A DNA stretch of 64,000 nucleotides from Phaeobacter piscinae (GTDB taxonomy: Bacteria > Pseudomonadota > Alphaproteobacteria > Rhodobacterales > Rhodobacteraceae), in assembly GCF_002407245.1 (NCBI RefSeq), contig NZ_CP010681.1, positions 1,674,001 to 1,738,000 of the forward strand, given 5' to 3'. This document shows, one piece after another, positions 8,379 to 18,359 of the stretch. The translations under genes and the position numbers were made by a program. The notes beneath the pieces are model-generated. The model searched no databases, was not told the DNA's origin, and worked only from the letters and a program-made list of their open reading frames with translations. The first letter of the stretch is position 1. The number at the start of each line of letters is the position of its first letter.

Positions 8379-8830
8379 TATAATACATATATTTATCATA
8401 TGGATAAGGTATTTATGTGTCATCGATTTGCCCGATGACTGCTCAGCACGCAATGTATCTGAGAGGGTGGTGAAGGCGTCTCAAAGAATGATTCGACCTG
8501 TCCTCACGATGGTAGTCCACCGAAATTGTTGCCACTGCAAAGATGCCCTGCAACGGGATGGCACAGATATGAAAAGCCGCGCAACCCGACGGGTAGCTAG
8601 ACACATAGCGCCGCAGTACCTCGACGCTGGCACTGGCGGCCATCTATATCCGCCCACACAACGGTATCTGGCGTACAGATCAGAGTGTAGTTTCACCCGC
8701 ATCAATCCTTTCAACTGCCAGTCGGGGAAGTGGCAGCTTCCAATCACGGTGCGCCCGCTTGCGTCTGCATCGGATTCAGATCAACCTGCGGAAAATACCC
8801 GTCAGCCGTTTGCCACCCAAAGGTTATCCT
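8379..8830. other. Intergenic stretch between the sugar operon and the MFS gene
   Basis: About 450 bases. The first part is AT-rich promoter DNA. The rest has short frames on both strands with no ribosome binding sites and unlikely composition, and no transposase or other fragment that I can recognise. Confidence 0.45.
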
Positions 8831-10000
8831 GTGACCGAAACCCGTTCAGATTACCTCCGCCAGACATTCAGGCTGCGCAGTCCGTGGCGTGCTGTATCGT
8901 CGATGTTCATGTTGAACGGCGCATTATTCGGCATCTGGGCCTCGCGCATTCCTGCGGTGTCCGAGTTTCACGGGCTGAGCCCGGGTGGGCTTGGACTATT
9001 GCTGCTATTGATGGCGGCCGGTGCGATTCTGTCGTTCCCATTGGCCGGACGCGCGGCTGACCGGATCGGCGCGGCCCGTGTCACCCGTCGGGTGGCGCTG
9101 GCCTATGTTCTGGGGCTGGTGTTGCTGGCGCTGGCCCCGACCCTGCCGCTGCTGGCGGCGGCTTTGTTTGTCTTTGGCGCGGCCCATGGAAGTATGGATG
9201 TCGCCATGAACGCCTGGGCCAGCGAAGTCGAGGCCCGCGCGGCGCGGCCAATGATGTCCTCTTTTCATGCGATGTTCAGCCTTGGCGCCGGTCTCGGGGC
9301 GCTCTCCGGGTATGGTGCGGCGTCCATCGGCGCCGATATCCCACTGCACTTCCTCGTGGCCGGCAGTGTTTCAGCTCTGCTCACGCTTTACATGGCGCAG
9401 ATCCCCTGGGTGGCGAGCCCCGCCCCAATGGGGGGTGCTGCCAAACCGTCCCTGCTGCCGCGCGGCCCCTTGCTGACGGTTGGTTTCGTTGCCTTCTGCG
9501 GCGCAGTTGGCGAAGGCGCCATGGCCGACTGGAGCGCGATTTTTCTGGTTCTGACAACTGGTGCAACCGAGGCTGATGCGGCACTTGGCTTTGCCGTTTT
9601 CTCCGTTGCGATGGTGGCGATGCGGCTGGTTGGCGACCTTGTCGTCGCACGTATTGGTGCCGTCGCAGCAGGCCGTCTTGCCGGAACAAGTGCCAGCATT
9701 GGCGCGCTGATTGCGGTCGGCTGGGGCAGCTATGGCGCGGCAATGGTCGGCTTTGCCCTGATGGGGATTGGCTATGCGCTGGTCATGCCGCTGGCCTTCA
9801 GCCGCGCGGCCAGCGATCCGGACCTGCCCGCTGGTGCGGCCATTGCCAGCGTTGCAACCTTTGGCTACGGCGGTATCTTGATCGGCCCGCCAATGATTGG
9901 CGTCACAGCTGAGCTGATATCGCTGCCCGCAGCCTTTCTTATCCTGGCCGCACTTGCGGTTTTTATCGTTATGTTCTCACACGTTCTGAGACGCAGCTGA
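8831..10000 (+). CDS. MFS transporter (YbjJ/fucose-permease-like)
   Basis: A 389-residue inner-membrane transporter with about 12 hydrophobic segments, of the major facilitator superfamily. Segment 1 contains NGALFGIWASRIPAV, and the loop after segment 2 has the family motif as GRAADRIGAARVTRR. I chose the GTG at 8831, preceded by AAAGG seven bases upstream; an in-frame ATG at 8759 lies in less likely sequence. The closest group I recall is the YbjJ-like MFS proteins of unknown substrate. It is divergent from the sugar operon but 0.5 kb away, so shared control is uncertain. Confidence 0.85.
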   Translation: MTETRSDYLRQTFRLRSPWRAVSSMFMLNGALFGIWASRIPAVSEFHGLSPGGLGLLLLLMAAGAILSFPLAGRAADRIGAARVTRRVALAYVLGLVLLALAPTLPLLAAALFVFGAAHGSMDVAMNAWASEVEARAARPMMSSFHAMFSLGAGLGALSGYGAASIGADIPLHFLVAGSVSALLTLYMAQIPWVASPAPMGGAAKPSLLPRGPLLTVGFVAFCGAVGEGAMADWSAIFLVLTTGATEADAALGFAVFSVAMVAMRLVGDLVVARIGAVAAGRLAGTSASIGALIAVGWGSYGAAMVGFALMGIGYALVMPLAFSRAASDPDLPAGAAIASVATFGYGGILIGPPMIGVTAELISLPAAFLILAALAVFIVMFSHVLRRS

Positions 10001-10015
10001 TCCATCACCAAACAA

Positions 10016-10042
10016 GAAAAAGGGAGGCACAGTGGCCTCCCC
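10016..10042 (-). terminator. Terminator after nrdJ
   Basis: A hairpin with the stem GGGAGGC/GCCTCCC-type pairing around a short loop, followed on the minus strand by TTTTT. It lies between the convergent MFS and nrdJ genes. The U tract is on the nrdJ side. Confidence 0.7.
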
Positions 10043-10193
10043 CTCCAGGTGCACGGATCAGGTGGTTTTTGTTACCGCCCGAGGTCGTTGCCTGTGTCCT
10101 GATCCGTGTCGGGATGAGCGCACCCATCCCGGGTTCCGAACCGCCGCGAGACTCCTTGTGCCGCGACGATCATCATTCCGTTGCCAGCCCGTT

Positions 10194-13100
10194 TCAGCTA
10201 CAGCCAGAGGTGCCGCCGCAGGTGTTGCATTTCATGCAGGTGCCATTGCGCACCAGCGTGTAATTGCCGCAATCGCCGCAGGCCTCGCCTTCATAGCCCT
10301 GCATCTTTGCCTTGGTCCGGGCATCCATGCCGCCGGAGACTGCCGGCGCTGCCGCGGTTGACGTCTCAGGAACAAGCGATTGCAAGGCAGAGACAGGATC
10401 AGTGCCATCCGCCAGCATCTCGGTCTGGCCGCCCTGAAGAACAACCAGCTCCTGCGGCAAGCGCTTGCGCAGATAGCCGGTGGAGGAAATCTGCTTCAGC
10501 ACTTCCAGCGACCGGGTCGCGGCGGTCTCACTCAGTTCGGAAACGTTGGAGACACCCTCTTCCTCACCCCGGCCCAGATCGTCAAAGCTGGCGCCTTCCG
10601 GTTTGACATGCGCCAGATCGGTGCGGTCCAGATAGCTCACCGCCAATTCGCGGAACACATAGTCGAGGATCGAGGTCGCGTTTTTGATCGAGTCGTTGCC
10701 CTGCACCATGCCCGCAGGCTCAAATTTGGTGAAGGTGAAGGCATCCACGAATTCCTCCAGCGGCACGCCGTATTGCAGACCAACCGAGACCGCGATGGCG
10801 AAGTTGTTCATCATCGCCCGGAAGCCAGCCCCTTCCTTGTGCATGTCGATGAAGATTTCGCCCAGGTTGCCATCTTCATACTCGCCGGTGCGCAGATAGA
10901 CCTTATGCCCCCCGACGACCGCCTTCTGAGTATAGCCCTTGCGGCGTTGTGGCATCTTTGTGCGATGGGATTTCACCACCTCTTTGATGACCACTTTCTC
11001 GACAATTTTCTCGGCCAGGGTGATGGCTTTTTCCTGCTGCGAGCCGCTTTCCAGAACCTCTGCCGCCTCGTCATCATCCTCAACAAGCGCCGCGGCCAGC
11101 GGCTGGCTCAACTTGGAACCGTCACGGTAGAGTGCATTGGCCTTCACCCCCAGCGACCAGCTGAGTTCATAGGCTTTCTGACAATCCTCAATGGTCGCGT
11201 CATTGGGCATATTGATGGTCTTGGAGATCGCGCCCGAGATAAAGCTCTGCGCCGCCGCCATCATCAGGATATGGCTCTCAACCCCAAGGTACCGCTTACC
11301 TTTCTTGCCGCAGGGATTGGCACAATCAAAGATGTGATAATGCTCTTCCTTCAGATGCGGCGCACCTTCCAGCGTCATCGACCCGCAGACATGGTCATTT
11401 GCGGCCTCGATATCGGCCTTGCCAAAGCCAAGGTGACGCAAAAGATCAAAGGTCGGGTCGTTCAGCTTGGTTGCCGGGATGCCCAGAACGCCGGTGCAGA
11501 AATCCTCACCCAGCGTCCACTGGTTGAAGACAAACCGGATGTCAAAGGCACTTTCCAGTGCGGCATCGACCTTCGCCAGTTCCGCCGGGCCAAACCCATG
11601 GCCGGCCAGCGAGGTATGGTTGATGCCCGGCGCATTGCCGATGGTGCCGTGACCCACCGCATAGGAGACGATCTCTTCAATCTGCGCCGGGGAATAGCCC
11701 AGCCCCTCCAGCGCCGCAGGCACCGAACGGTTGATGATCTTGAAGTAGCCGCCACCGGCCAGCTTCTTGAACTTCACCAGGGCAAAATCCGGCTCAATCC
11801 CGGTGGTGTCGCAATCCATCACCAGACCAATGGTGCCGGTGGGTGCGACAACGGTCGCCTGCGCATTGCGGAACCCGTGACGCTCGCCCAGCTCCAGCGC
11901 CTCATCCCAGCTGCTCATTGCCAGTTCCGCCAGACGCGGATCGGGGCAATTTGCACTGTCCAGTGGCACCGGCTTCACGGCCAGGCCTTCATAGCCGTCA
12001 ACCGACCCATGCGCAGCCGCCCGGTGATTGCGGATCACCCGCAGCATATCGCTGGCGTTCTGTTCATAGCGGGCAAATGGCCCCAGTTCCGACGCCATTT
12101 CTGCCGAGGTCGCATAAGACACGCCGGTCATGATTGCCGTCAGCGCACCGCAAAGCGCGCGCCCCTCGGCACTGTCATAGCCAAAGCCCATGTTCATCAG
12201 CAGGCCGCCGATATTGGCATAGCCCAGGCCGAGCGTGCGGAAATCATAAGAGCGCTGCGCGATTTCCTTCGACGGGAACTGCGCCATCATGACGGAGATT
12301 TCCAACGTCACGGTCCACAGGCGGCAGGCGTGCATATAATCTTCGGCCTGGAACTCCCCATCCTTGAGGAAGGTCAGCAGGTTCAGCGACGCGAGGTTAC
12401 AGGCGGTGTCGTCCAGGAACATATATTCCGAACACGGGTTTGAACCGCGAATTTCGCCATCAGACGGGCACGTGTGCCATTCGTTGACCGTATCGTGGAA
12501 CTGGATTCCCGGATCAGCGCAGGCCCAGGCCGCATGCCCCACCTTTTCCCACAGATCGCGGGCCTTCACCGTTTTGGCCACCTTGCCATCGACGCGGTTG
12601 ATCAGCTGCCAGTCGGCGTCTTTCTTCACCGCATGCAGGAAGGCATTGGTGACCCGGATCGAGTTGTTGGAGTTCTGCCCTGAGACCGAGCTATAAGCGT
12701 CGCTGTCCCAGTCGGTGTCATAGGTCGGAAATTCAATCGAGGTGTGGCCCTGCTTTGCATAATCCAGCACGCGTTTGACATATGTCTCCGGGATCGCGAC
12801 CTTTTTTGCCTCGCGAATAGCCAGCTTCAGCCCGTCGTTCACAGCCGGATCATAGGCATCGGCTTCGGCCCCGTCCCAGCTGCGAATGGCCTCGAACAGG
12901 CCGTTCAGCATCTTCTCATGCATCTTGGAGCCAGCGACGATGGACGCCACTTTCTGCTCTTCGATCACTTTCCAGTCGATGAACTGTTCAATATCAGGGT
13001 GATCCGCATCGACGATCACCATCTTGGCCGCGCGCCGCGTGGTGCCGCCGGATTTAATGGCGCCTGCTGCACGGTCACCGATTTTGAGGAAGCCCATCAG

Positions 13101-13838
13101 GCCAGAGGATTTGCCGCCACCGGACAGCGGCTCGCCCTCACCGCGCAGATGGCTGAAGTTGGTGCCGGTGCCGGAGCCATATTTGAACAGGCGCGCCTCG
13201 CGCACCCAAAGATCCATGATGCCGCCGTCCTGCACCAGATCGTCAGAAACTGACTGAATAAAGCAGGCATGAGGCTGGGGATGCTCATAGGCGCTGTCGG
13301 ATTTGGTCAGCTTGCCGGTTTTATAGTCGACATAGTGGTGCCCCTGGGCCGGACCGTCGATGCCATAGGCCCAGTGCAGACCCGTGTTGAACCACTGCGG
13401 GCTGTTGGGCGCGGCGCGCTGGGTCGCCAGCATGTAGCGCATTTCGTCGAAATAAGCGCGCGCATCCTCCTCGGTGGAGAAATAGCCCCCTTTCCAGCCC
13501 CAGTAGCACCAGGCACCGGCGAGGCGATCAAACACCTGCTTGGAGGAGGTCTCACCGCCAAACTCTACATCATCCCCCGCTGGTGCAGAGCGCCAGAGGA
13601 ATTCAGGAACGCCTTTTTCACGGAGCTTTTTCAGTTTGCTCGGCACGCCCGCCTTACGGAAATATTTCTGCGCGATAACGTCGCTAGCAACCTGACTCCA
13701 GCCCGCCGGAACCTCGACGCCCTCAAGACGGAACACGATGGTGCCATCCGGATTGCGGATTTCCGACGTTGCAGGAACGAAGTCCAGATCGGCATATGCG
13801 TCCTGCCCAGATTTTGTGAATTTCCGTTCAATCTTCAT
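10194..13838 (-). CDS. nrdJ: Vitamin B12-dependent (class II) ribonucleoside-diphosphate reductase
   Basis: A 1214-residue cytoplasmic enzyme that reduces ribonucleotides to deoxyribonucleotides with adenosylcobalamin as radical source, so it works with or without oxygen. Visible are the redox/active-site Cys regions CFIQSV (Cys192) and [16 protein letters not shown] (Cys469), and a Cys-rich tail with CGDC, CMKC and CGGTSGC in the last 30 residues, typical of the long alphaproteobacterial NrdJ (about 1180-1230 residues). It stands alone with its own terminator. I found no cobalamin riboswitch in the 5' region. A short hairpin at 13931-13950 would lie in the leader. Confidence 0.97.
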   Translation of the reverse strand: MKIERKFTKSGQDAYADLDFVPATSEIRNPDGTIVFRLEGVEVPAGWSQVASDVIAQKYFRKAGVPSKLKKLREKGVPEFLWRSAPAGDDVEFGGETSSKQVFDRLAGAWCYWGWKGGYFSTEEDARAYFDEMRYMLATQRAAPNSPQWFNTGLHWAYGIDGPAQGHHYVDYKTGKLTKSDSAYEHPQPHACFIQSVSDDLVQDGGIMDLWVREARLFKYGSGTGTNFSHLRGEGEPLSGGGKSSGLMGFLKIGDRAAGAIKSGGTTRRAAKMVIVDADHPDIEQFIDWKVIEEQKVASIVAGSKMHEKMLNGLFEAIRSWDGAEADAYDPAVNDGLKLAIREAKKVAIPETYVKRVLDYAKQGHTSIEFPTYDTDWDSDAYSSVSGQNSNNSIRVTNAFLHAVKKDADWQLINRVDGKVAKTVKARDLWEKVGHAAWACADPGIQFHDTVNEWHTCPSDGEIRGSNPCSEYMFLDDTACNLASLNLLTFLKDGEFQAEDYMHACRLWTVTLEISVMMAQFPSKEIAQRSYDFRTLGLGYANIGGLLMNMGFGYDSAEGRALCGALTAIMTGVSYATSAEMASELGPFARYEQNASDMLRVIRNHRAAAHGSVDGYEGLAVKPVPLDSANCPDPRLAELAMSSWDEALELGERHGFRNAQATVVAPTGTIGLVMDCDTTGIEPDFALVKFKKLAGGGYFKIINRSVPAALEGLGYSPAQIEEIVSYAVGHGTIGNAPGINHTSLAGHGFGPAELAKVDAALESAFDIRFVFNQWTLGEDFCTGVLGIPATKLNDPTFDLLRHLGFGKADIEAANDHVCGSMTLEGAPHLKEEHYHIFDCANPCGKKGKRYLGVESHILMMAAAQSFISGAISKTINMPNDATIEDCQKAYELSWSLGVKANALYRDGSKLSQPLAAALVEDDDEAAEVLESGSQQEKAITLAEKIVEKVVIKEVVKSHRTKMPQRRKGYTQKAVVGGHKVYLRTGEYEDGNLGEIFIDMHKEGAGFRAMMNNFAIAVSVGLQYGVPLEEFVDAFTFTKFEPAGMVQGNDSIKNATSILDYVFRELAVSYLDRTDLAHVKPEGASFDDLGRGEEEGVSNVSELSETAATRSLEVLKQISSTGYLRKRLPQELVVLQGGQTEMLADGTDPVSALQSLVPETSTAAAPAVSGGMDARTKAKMQGYEGEACGDCGNYTLVRNGTCMKCNTCGGTSGCS

Positions 13839-14094
13839 GCCATCTGCCTCTTTTCTGCAGTCCCACTGTCACAAATCACGTCTTATTTCGACGTATCGCA
13901 TGTCGGTTTTCGCAACAAATCACCGAGCTGCGCATCTCATAGAAGATGCGAGTCAGGGCCGAAACCCCATTTCCGCCAGCGCTTGATGCTTTGCTCCGTC
14001 TGGTGCAGCGCTGGGTGAAAACCACCATATTTTGTGCTGCGCCATCCGACATACACAATTTGACGTATTCGAGCATATGTGGTCAACGGCATTT

Positions 14095-14340
14095 TTAGCC
14101 TTTCGTAACCAACTTTTTGATTGACGATAGCTTATTGGTCTGAGGTCGATCACGAAGCCGCGATTCAAAGTTGATCTCTTTACGCCACACATGCGCCGCC
14201 TTCTCAGGTGCCTGACGCGATAATTCCCCTTCAAGAGAGGGGGTTGCCGTGGTTGTGGTAAACGGGGGCTTCGAGGGAACTGCGATCCGAGGCACCGCCA
14301 CACAACCTTTCCGTGGGTTGATAAAGTGAAATACCCGCAA
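14095..14340 (-). CDS. Possible small protein (doubtful)
   Basis: An 81-codon frame starting at a TTG, or more plausibly at the internal GTG at 14301, which has AAAGG just upstream. The product has a Pro/Thr-rich N-terminal half and a charged helix-like C-terminal half (WRKEINFESRLRDRPQTNK). Its composition is more protein-like than the competing frames. I know of no family. A CtrA-type box lies about 90 bases upstream. It may equally be chance. Confidence 0.28.
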   Translation of the reverse strand: MRVFHFINPRKGCVAVPRIAVPSKPPFTTTTATPSLEGELSRQAPEKAAHVWRKEINFESRLRDRPQTNKLSSIKKLVTKG

Positions 14341-14425
14341 GTTAAGTCTGGCGCGTGTCCCTGAGATTTTTTTCTATGATGACAAGAAGCGTTAAACCAA
14401 TTCGACGCCAAAGCGCAACAGTTGG

Positions 14426-14440
14426 TTAAGCGCCCCTTAA
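14426..14440. promoter_or_regulatory. Full CtrA-type box TTAA-N7-TTAA
   Basis: The sequence TTAAGCGCCCCTTAA, followed by C, matches the alphaproteobacterial CtrA consensus TTAA-N7-TTAAC exactly. It lies in the gene-poor stretch between nrdJ and tRNA-Pro. The direction of any regulated promoter is not clear. The nearest candidate target is the small minus-strand frame ending at 14095. Confidence 0.55.
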
Positions 14441-14608
14441 CAGACCCGCCTCCAACGCGATTTTGGTTACGAAATGGAAACCACTTCGAATCTCCGATCT
14501 GGACACGCAGAGGTGGATCAGTTGGTGGGTTTTTCGGCGATAACGAGCGTCATCGAAATAGAGCATCGACTTTCGAGCAGTCCGATAAAGAGAGTATCCG
14601 AACGCGAA

Positions 14609-14640
14609 ACGCCGACTGCCTGAACCAGGCGAGTCGGCGT
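14609..14640 (-). terminator. Hairpin downstream of tRNA-Pro
   Basis: ACGCCGACT pairs with AGTCGGCGT around an inner CCTG/CAGG stem. On the minus strand it lies about 25 bases after the tRNA-Pro 3' end and is followed by a short TTTC. It is a likely terminator, though the U tract is weak. Confidence 0.6.
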
Positions 14641-14665
14641 CTACGTTGCATCCCGTAGGATGACA

Positions 14666-14742
14666 TGGTCGGGGCGGCGAGATTCGAACTCACGACCCCC
14701 TGTACCCAAAACAGGTGCGCTACCAGACTGCGCCACGCCCCG
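14666..14742 (-). tRNA. tRNA-Pro (anticodon TGG)
   Basis: A minus-strand cloverleaf of 77 bases including encoded CCA. The acceptor strand CGGGGCG pairs with CGCCCCG, the anticodon stem CCTGT/ACAGG closes the loop TTTGGGT with anticodon TGG, and the T loop is GTTCGAATC. The discriminator base is A, as expected for tRNA-Pro. Confidence 0.96.
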
Positions 14743-14785
14743 GACCGTGCGCCTTCCTAGCGTTGCCAATCTGATTTGAAAAGCC

Positions 14786-15328
14786 CTAACAGGGCCAAAT
14801 TGCGCCTGATTTTGAAAAAACTTCGTGGCGCAGCTCGGTGCCGACAGAAATACCGAAGCGCTCCGCCAGCCCCCCATTGATTTCCAACACCGCAAAGACG
14901 TTGTCGCCACCGGGAATCGGTGTCAAATCGCCAGGGATCGCCCGGTGATGGATGTGCCGAACCGTCCCGGTCACATCGACAAACAGCATATCCAGCGGGA
15001 TCAGCGTGTTCTTCATCCAGAAACTGGCCCGCTGCGGCGTCTCATAGACAAACAGCATACCAGCGCCACGCGCCATATGCGGCCGATACATCAGCCCCTC
15101 GGCACGTTCTTCAATAGTATCAGCGATTTCCACGATAAATTGGGTCTGTCCCCAAGGCCCGCGCAGAGCGACCCGATTGGGCTGGCAGGCCTCCGACCCG
15201 TTTTGGGCGGACGCGCCATCTGCTGCCACAATTGCGACGACAGACAGAATACAGACTGCGGCTGCTCTGGCTCCTGCTGTCAATCGGCGCATGACCGGGC
15301 GTGACATTCGGATCCAGAGGGGCTGCAT
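14786..15328 (-). CDS. DUF192-family exported protein
   Basis: A protein of about 180 residues with an N-terminal hydrophobic export segment (AAAVCILSVVAIVAADGASA) and the DUF192 domain: EERAEGLMYRPHMARGAGMLFVY, SFWMKNTLIPLDMLFVD and NVFAVLEINGG follow in the usual order. The function of the family is unknown. The ATG at 15328 lies 4 bases after the cold-shock gene stop, so the two are probably translated together; ATGs at 15307 and 15292 are alternatives. The Trp-Met-Lys-Asn block is the family's best conserved feature and is intact. Confidence 0.85.
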   Translation of the reverse strand: MQPLWIRMSRPVMRRLTAGARAAAVCILSVVAIVAADGASAQNGSEACQPNRVALRGPWGQTQFIVEIADTIEERAEGLMYRPHMARGAGMLFVYETPQRASFWMKNTLIPLDMLFVDVTGTVRHIHHRAIPGDLTPIPGGDNVFAVLEINGGLAERFGISVGTELRHEVFSKSGAIWPC

Positions 15329-15332
15329 CTTC

Positions 15333-15869
15333 TCAGTCCTGCTTTTCCAGCAGGGCGGCTTCCCAGGCGAGCACCTCAACCGCCATGCGGCCCCGCTTGC
15401 CGTCGATGACCCGCATTCCCAGGGCCTCCCCCGGTTGCAGCTCCGACAGGCCGGACTGGCGCAGAACCTCGACATGCAGGAACACATCTTCATCGCGCCC
15501 GAACACATTGGCAAAGCCAAAGCCCTTGCCCTTGTCAAACCACTTCACCCGCGCAGGCACCAATGGCTCAGAATAAAGAACATCCGAATCCATTTCGGCA
15601 AAATCGCTCAGCACAGGGCTGTCGTCGCGCGTCGGAGGTGTGATCGACAGGACTTCCACCGCCTGAACACCGCGTTCTGTGCGATGCGTCACCAACTCAA
15701 CCTCGGCCCCATCCGCGATAGAACTCTGGCCGAAGTTACGCAGCACGTTCACATGCAGCAGGATATCCGGTCCGCCCTCGTCAGAGACAACAAATCCGAA
15801 CCCTTTGGTCGGATCGAACCATTTCACCAGCCCGCGTATTTGCTGCAAACTGCTCAAGTCTTCTGCCAC
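15333..15869 (-). CDS. Two-domain cold shock protein
   Basis: A 178-residue protein with two CspA-type beta-barrel domains. Domain 1, about residues 12-77, has RNP1 KGFGFVVS and RNP2 DILLHV. Domain 2, about 105-170, has RNP1 KGFGFANV and RNP2 DVFLHV. A 30-residue acidic linker joins them. Such tandem-CSD proteins are typical of alphaproteobacteria and bind single-stranded RNA or DNA. It is the first gene of a two-gene unit with the DUF192 protein. Whether it responds to cold cannot be told from the sequence. Confidence 0.93.
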   Translation of the reverse strand: MAEDLSSLQQIRGLVKWFDPTKGFGFVVSDEGGPDILLHVNVLRNFGQSSIADGAEVELVTHRTERGVQAVEVLSITPPTRDDSPVLSDFAEMDSDVLYSEPLVPARVKWFDKGKGFGFANVFGRDEDVFLHVEVLRQSGLSELQPGEALGMRVIDGKRGRMAVEVLAWEAALLEKQD

Positions 15870-15987
15870 TGCCGTAGTCCACCGTATTCTTCAGTATTTA
15901 ACCCGTAGGTGATGCTCTATTCTCGGAACGAAGTTCAAGCTAAAAACACCCGCCAATATCACAAATCTGCTATTTCCCTCAGATAAC

Positions 15988-16593
15988 CTAAGGGCACAGC
16001 CGATCCACGGTCCAAAGCGCTTCGGGGGATTCGCGCCGCCAGACAAACCGGTCATGAAGGCGGAACGCCCCATCGGCCCAGAATTCGATCTCCAGCGGCG
16101 TCAACCGATAGCCACCCCAGAATGGAGGGCGATCCGGGTTTGATCCTTTGGTTGCAGTCACTTTCGCCACCTCTGCCATGAGGGCGCCACGGCTTGACAG
16201 TGGCCGCGACTGCGCCGAAGCCCAGGCCCCCAAGCGGCTCTTGAGAGATCGGGATTTGTAGTATTCATCCGCCTGCGGGCCGTTCTCGCGGGTGATGATC
16301 CCACGGGCGCGCACCTGACGGCGCAGCGATTTCCAATGCATGACAAACGCAGCCTTGCCCGCCCCGTCCAATTCCTGTGCCTTAGCGCTCTCGTAGTTGG
16401 TATAAAAGACAAAGGCCGCGTCCTCGATCTCCTTCAGCAGCACCATCCGGCAATTCGGAAGGCCATCTGCATCGACCGTGGACAACGCGATCGCATTGGG
16501 ATCGTTGATCTCGCTCTCCTCGGCCTCACTCAGCCAGCTGCGGGCGATGGCAAAGGGATCCTCTCCCGCAAAGATACCGCTGCGATCGGACAT
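15988..16593 (-). CDS. pdxH: Pyridoxamine/pyridoxine 5'-phosphate oxidase
   Basis: An FMN-dependent oxidase making pyridoxal 5'-phosphate, 201 residues from the ATG at 16593 (MSDRSG), which has GAGGTG five bases upstream; an ATG four codons earlier lacks a site. Visible are [21 protein letters not shown], the core [13 protein letters not shown] (FMN and substrate binding) and the C-terminal [17 protein letters not shown], the short form of the usual PdxH end. The family is usually 200-220 residues. It stands alone and is divergent from fabI. Confidence 0.93.
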   Translation of the reverse strand: MSDRSGIFAGEDPFAIARSWLSEAEESEINDPNAIALSTVDADGLPNCRMVLLKEIEDAAFVFYTNYESAKAQELDGAGKAAFVMHWKSLRRQVRARGIITRENGPQADEYYKSRSLKSRLGAWASAQSRPLSSRGALMAEVAKVTATKGSNPDRPPFWGGYRLTPLEIEFWADGAFRLHDRFVWRRESPEALWTVDRLCP

Positions 16594-16760
16594 GGCGCAC
16601 CTCATAGTCTATTGTGTTTGGGTTGGCTGGCGCGTGAATGCGCGTGGCTGATGGCAACCTAGGTCGACATCGGCCCCACGACAAGAGACAGCGCTCTTGA
16701 AGCGTCCCGCGTGACAGACTAAAGGTCGTCTAATTCGAAGATCACAGGCGGAGAACCTGC

Positions 16761-17579
16761 ATGTCTAGTCAACTGATGGCCGGCAAACGTGGCCTCATCA
16801 TGGGCCTTGCCAATGACAAATCCATCGCGTGGGGCATTGCCAAAGCCTGCGCCGACGCCGGCGCTGAGCTTGCGTTTTCCTACCAGGGCGAGGCCCTGAA
16901 AAAACGCGTCGACCCGCTGGCGGCGCAATTGGGCAGCGATATCGTCCTGCCCTGCGATGTGGCCGATGAGGGCTCTGTCGATGCGCTGTTCGCCGCACTG
17001 GAAGAGAAATGGGGAAAGCTGGATTTTCTGGTGCACGCCATCGGCTTTTCCGACAAGAACGAACTGCGCGGCCGCTATGTCGACACCAGCCGCAGCAACT
17101 TTCAGATGACTATGGACATCTCGGTCTACTCCTTCACTTCGGTGATGCAGCGTGCCGAAAAGATGATGTCCGAAGGTGGCAGCGCTGTAACGCTGACATA
17201 TTACGGTGCGGAACAGGTCATGCCACACTATAATGTCATGGGCGTGGCCAAGGCGGCGCTGGAAGCATCGGTCAAGTATCTGGCCGAAGATCTGGGCAAG
17301 GATGGCATCCGCGTCAACGCGATCTCGGCTGGCCCGATCAAGACGCTGGCAGCCTCCGGTATCGGTGATTTCCGCTACATCATGAAGTGGAACGAGTTCA
17401 ATTCGCCACTGCGCCGCAACGTGACCATCAATGACGTGGGCAATTCCGCGCTCTATCTGCTGTCGGATCTGTCCTCCGGTGTAACCGGGGAGAACCTGCA
17501 TGTTGACGCTGGTTATCACGTCGTCGGGATGAAGGCGGTCGACGCCCCCGACATCGACGCGGCCACCGGACGCAAGTAA
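16761..17579 (+). CDS. fabI: Enoyl-[acyl-carrier-protein] reductase (NADH)
   Basis: Reduces trans-2-enoyl-ACP in the last step of each fatty-acid elongation cycle. It is a 272-residue short-chain dehydrogenase of the FabI type: N-terminal GLANDKSIAWGIAKA at about 15-29 for the cofactor, the catalytic Tyr-X6-Lys in HYNVMGVAKAALE, SAGPIKTLAASGI for substrate, and VTGENLHVDAGYH near the end. GGAGAA precedes the ATG. It is divergent from pdxH. This is the classical target of triclosan; nothing in the sequence speaks to resistance. Confidence 0.96.
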   Translation: MSSQLMAGKRGLIMGLANDKSIAWGIAKACADAGAELAFSYQGEALKKRVDPLAAQLGSDIVLPCDVADEGSVDALFAALEEKWGKLDFLVHAIGFSDKNELRGRYVDTSRSNFQMTMDISVYSFTSVMQRAEKMMSEGGSAVTLTYYGAEQVMPHYNVMGVAKAALEASVKYLAEDLGKDGIRVNAISAGPIKTLAASGIGDFRYIMKWNEFNSPLRRNVTINDVGNSALYLLSDLSSGVTGENLHVDAGYHVVGMKAVDAPDIDAATGRK

Positions 17580-17695
17580 CGCCGCGCGAAAGCAAGCGCA
17601 GGTCCAGCTGCCACACCGGTTGCGACAGCATCCCAAAGCAAGTCACAGCAGGCGCGCGGCCCACGCGCGCCTCTTCCAATAACAGGGACCGCACT

Positions 17696-18310
17696 ATGAC
17701 ACTGGCTGCCTTTACAGCTTCCGTCCTGCTTTGCCTGATGGCGGCCATCAGCCCCGGCCCCGCCGTCCTTATGGCCGCGCGCGTTGGCCTTGCTCATGGC
17801 TGGCGCAGCGGGCTGGCGCTGGCGATTGGCATCGGCACCGGTGCGGTGCTCTGGGCCTCGGCCGCGCTGTTCGGGCTGAACCTCCTGTTTGACTACGCCC
17901 CCTTCCTGCTGACCCTGCTGAAGGTGGGCGGCGCCCTGTTCCTGATCTACATGGCCTGGAACATGTGGCGTCACGCCAATGAGCCGATGTCGCAGGTCAG
18001 CGATACGCAACTGCCGCAGACGGCCTTTGCCGCGTTTCGCCTGGGGATCTTCACCCAGTTCGCAAACCCCAAAGCGGCAGCTTTTTTCGGTGCTGTCTTT
18101 GTCGGCACCGTGCCCGACGGCAGCAGCCCATTCACCCTCGCGGCGCTGCTTATCTGCATCTTTCTGGGTGAAGTCACCTGGAACACCTTTGTGGCCCGTA
18201 TCTTCTCCTTTGAGAAAACGCGCCGTGGGTATATCAATCTGAAACATGTGATCGACCGGGTCTTTGGCGGCCTGCTCGCCGCCCTCGGGGTTAAGATCGC
18301 CGCCCTCTGA
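17696..18310 (+). CDS. LysE-family amino-acid exporter
   Basis: A 204-residue inner-membrane protein of the LysE/RhtB family with about six hydrophobic segments. The family start is visible as LCLMAAISPGPAVLMAARVGLAHGWRSGL at about 13-41, and FANPKAAAFFGAVF at about 121-134 corresponds to the conserved Asn-Pro-Lys region. Members export amino acids or related molecules. It is 49 bases upstream of gpt and probably shares its transcript, but no functional link is obvious. Confidence 0.9.
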   Translation: MTLAAFTASVLLCLMAAISPGPAVLMAARVGLAHGWRSGLALAIGIGTGAVLWASAALFGLNLLFDYAPFLLTLLKVGGALFLIYMAWNMWRHANEPMSQVSDTQLPQTAFAAFRLGIFTQFANPKAAAFFGAVFVGTVPDGSSPFTLAALLICIFLGEVTWNTFVARIFSFEKTRRGYINLKHVIDRVFGGLLAALGVKIAAL

Positions 18311-18359
18311 GGGCTGATGTGCGATCCGGACGCCAGATCCTAACAGGAGCATCAAAAAC

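Larger units (their letters stand above)
13839..14665. other. Long gene-poor stretch upstream of nrdJ
   Basis: About 800 bases with no firm gene. It contains the nrdJ leader and promoter, a perfect hairpin CGCATCT-N6-AGATGCG at 13931-13950, one doubtful small ORF, a full CtrA-type box, and the terminator of tRNA-Pro. Longer minus-strand frames here (for example up to 14411) are rich in Arg, Pro, Ser and Cys and look non-coding. Confidence 0.5.

Noticed and set aside
8379..8830. A transposase remnant between the sugar operon and the MFS gene
   Set aside because: The short frames there show no DDE or helix-turn-helix motif and no terminal inverted repeats.
10380..12443. 687-codon plus-strand frame opposite nrdJ
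   Set aside because: Antisense shadow of a certain gene; no domain, no ribosome binding site.
13839..14100. A cobalamin riboswitch before nrdJ
   Set aside because: The B12-box and GCCACTG-type core are not seen; only a short hairpin is present. The AdoCbl dependence of the enzyme alone is not evidence for a riboswitch.
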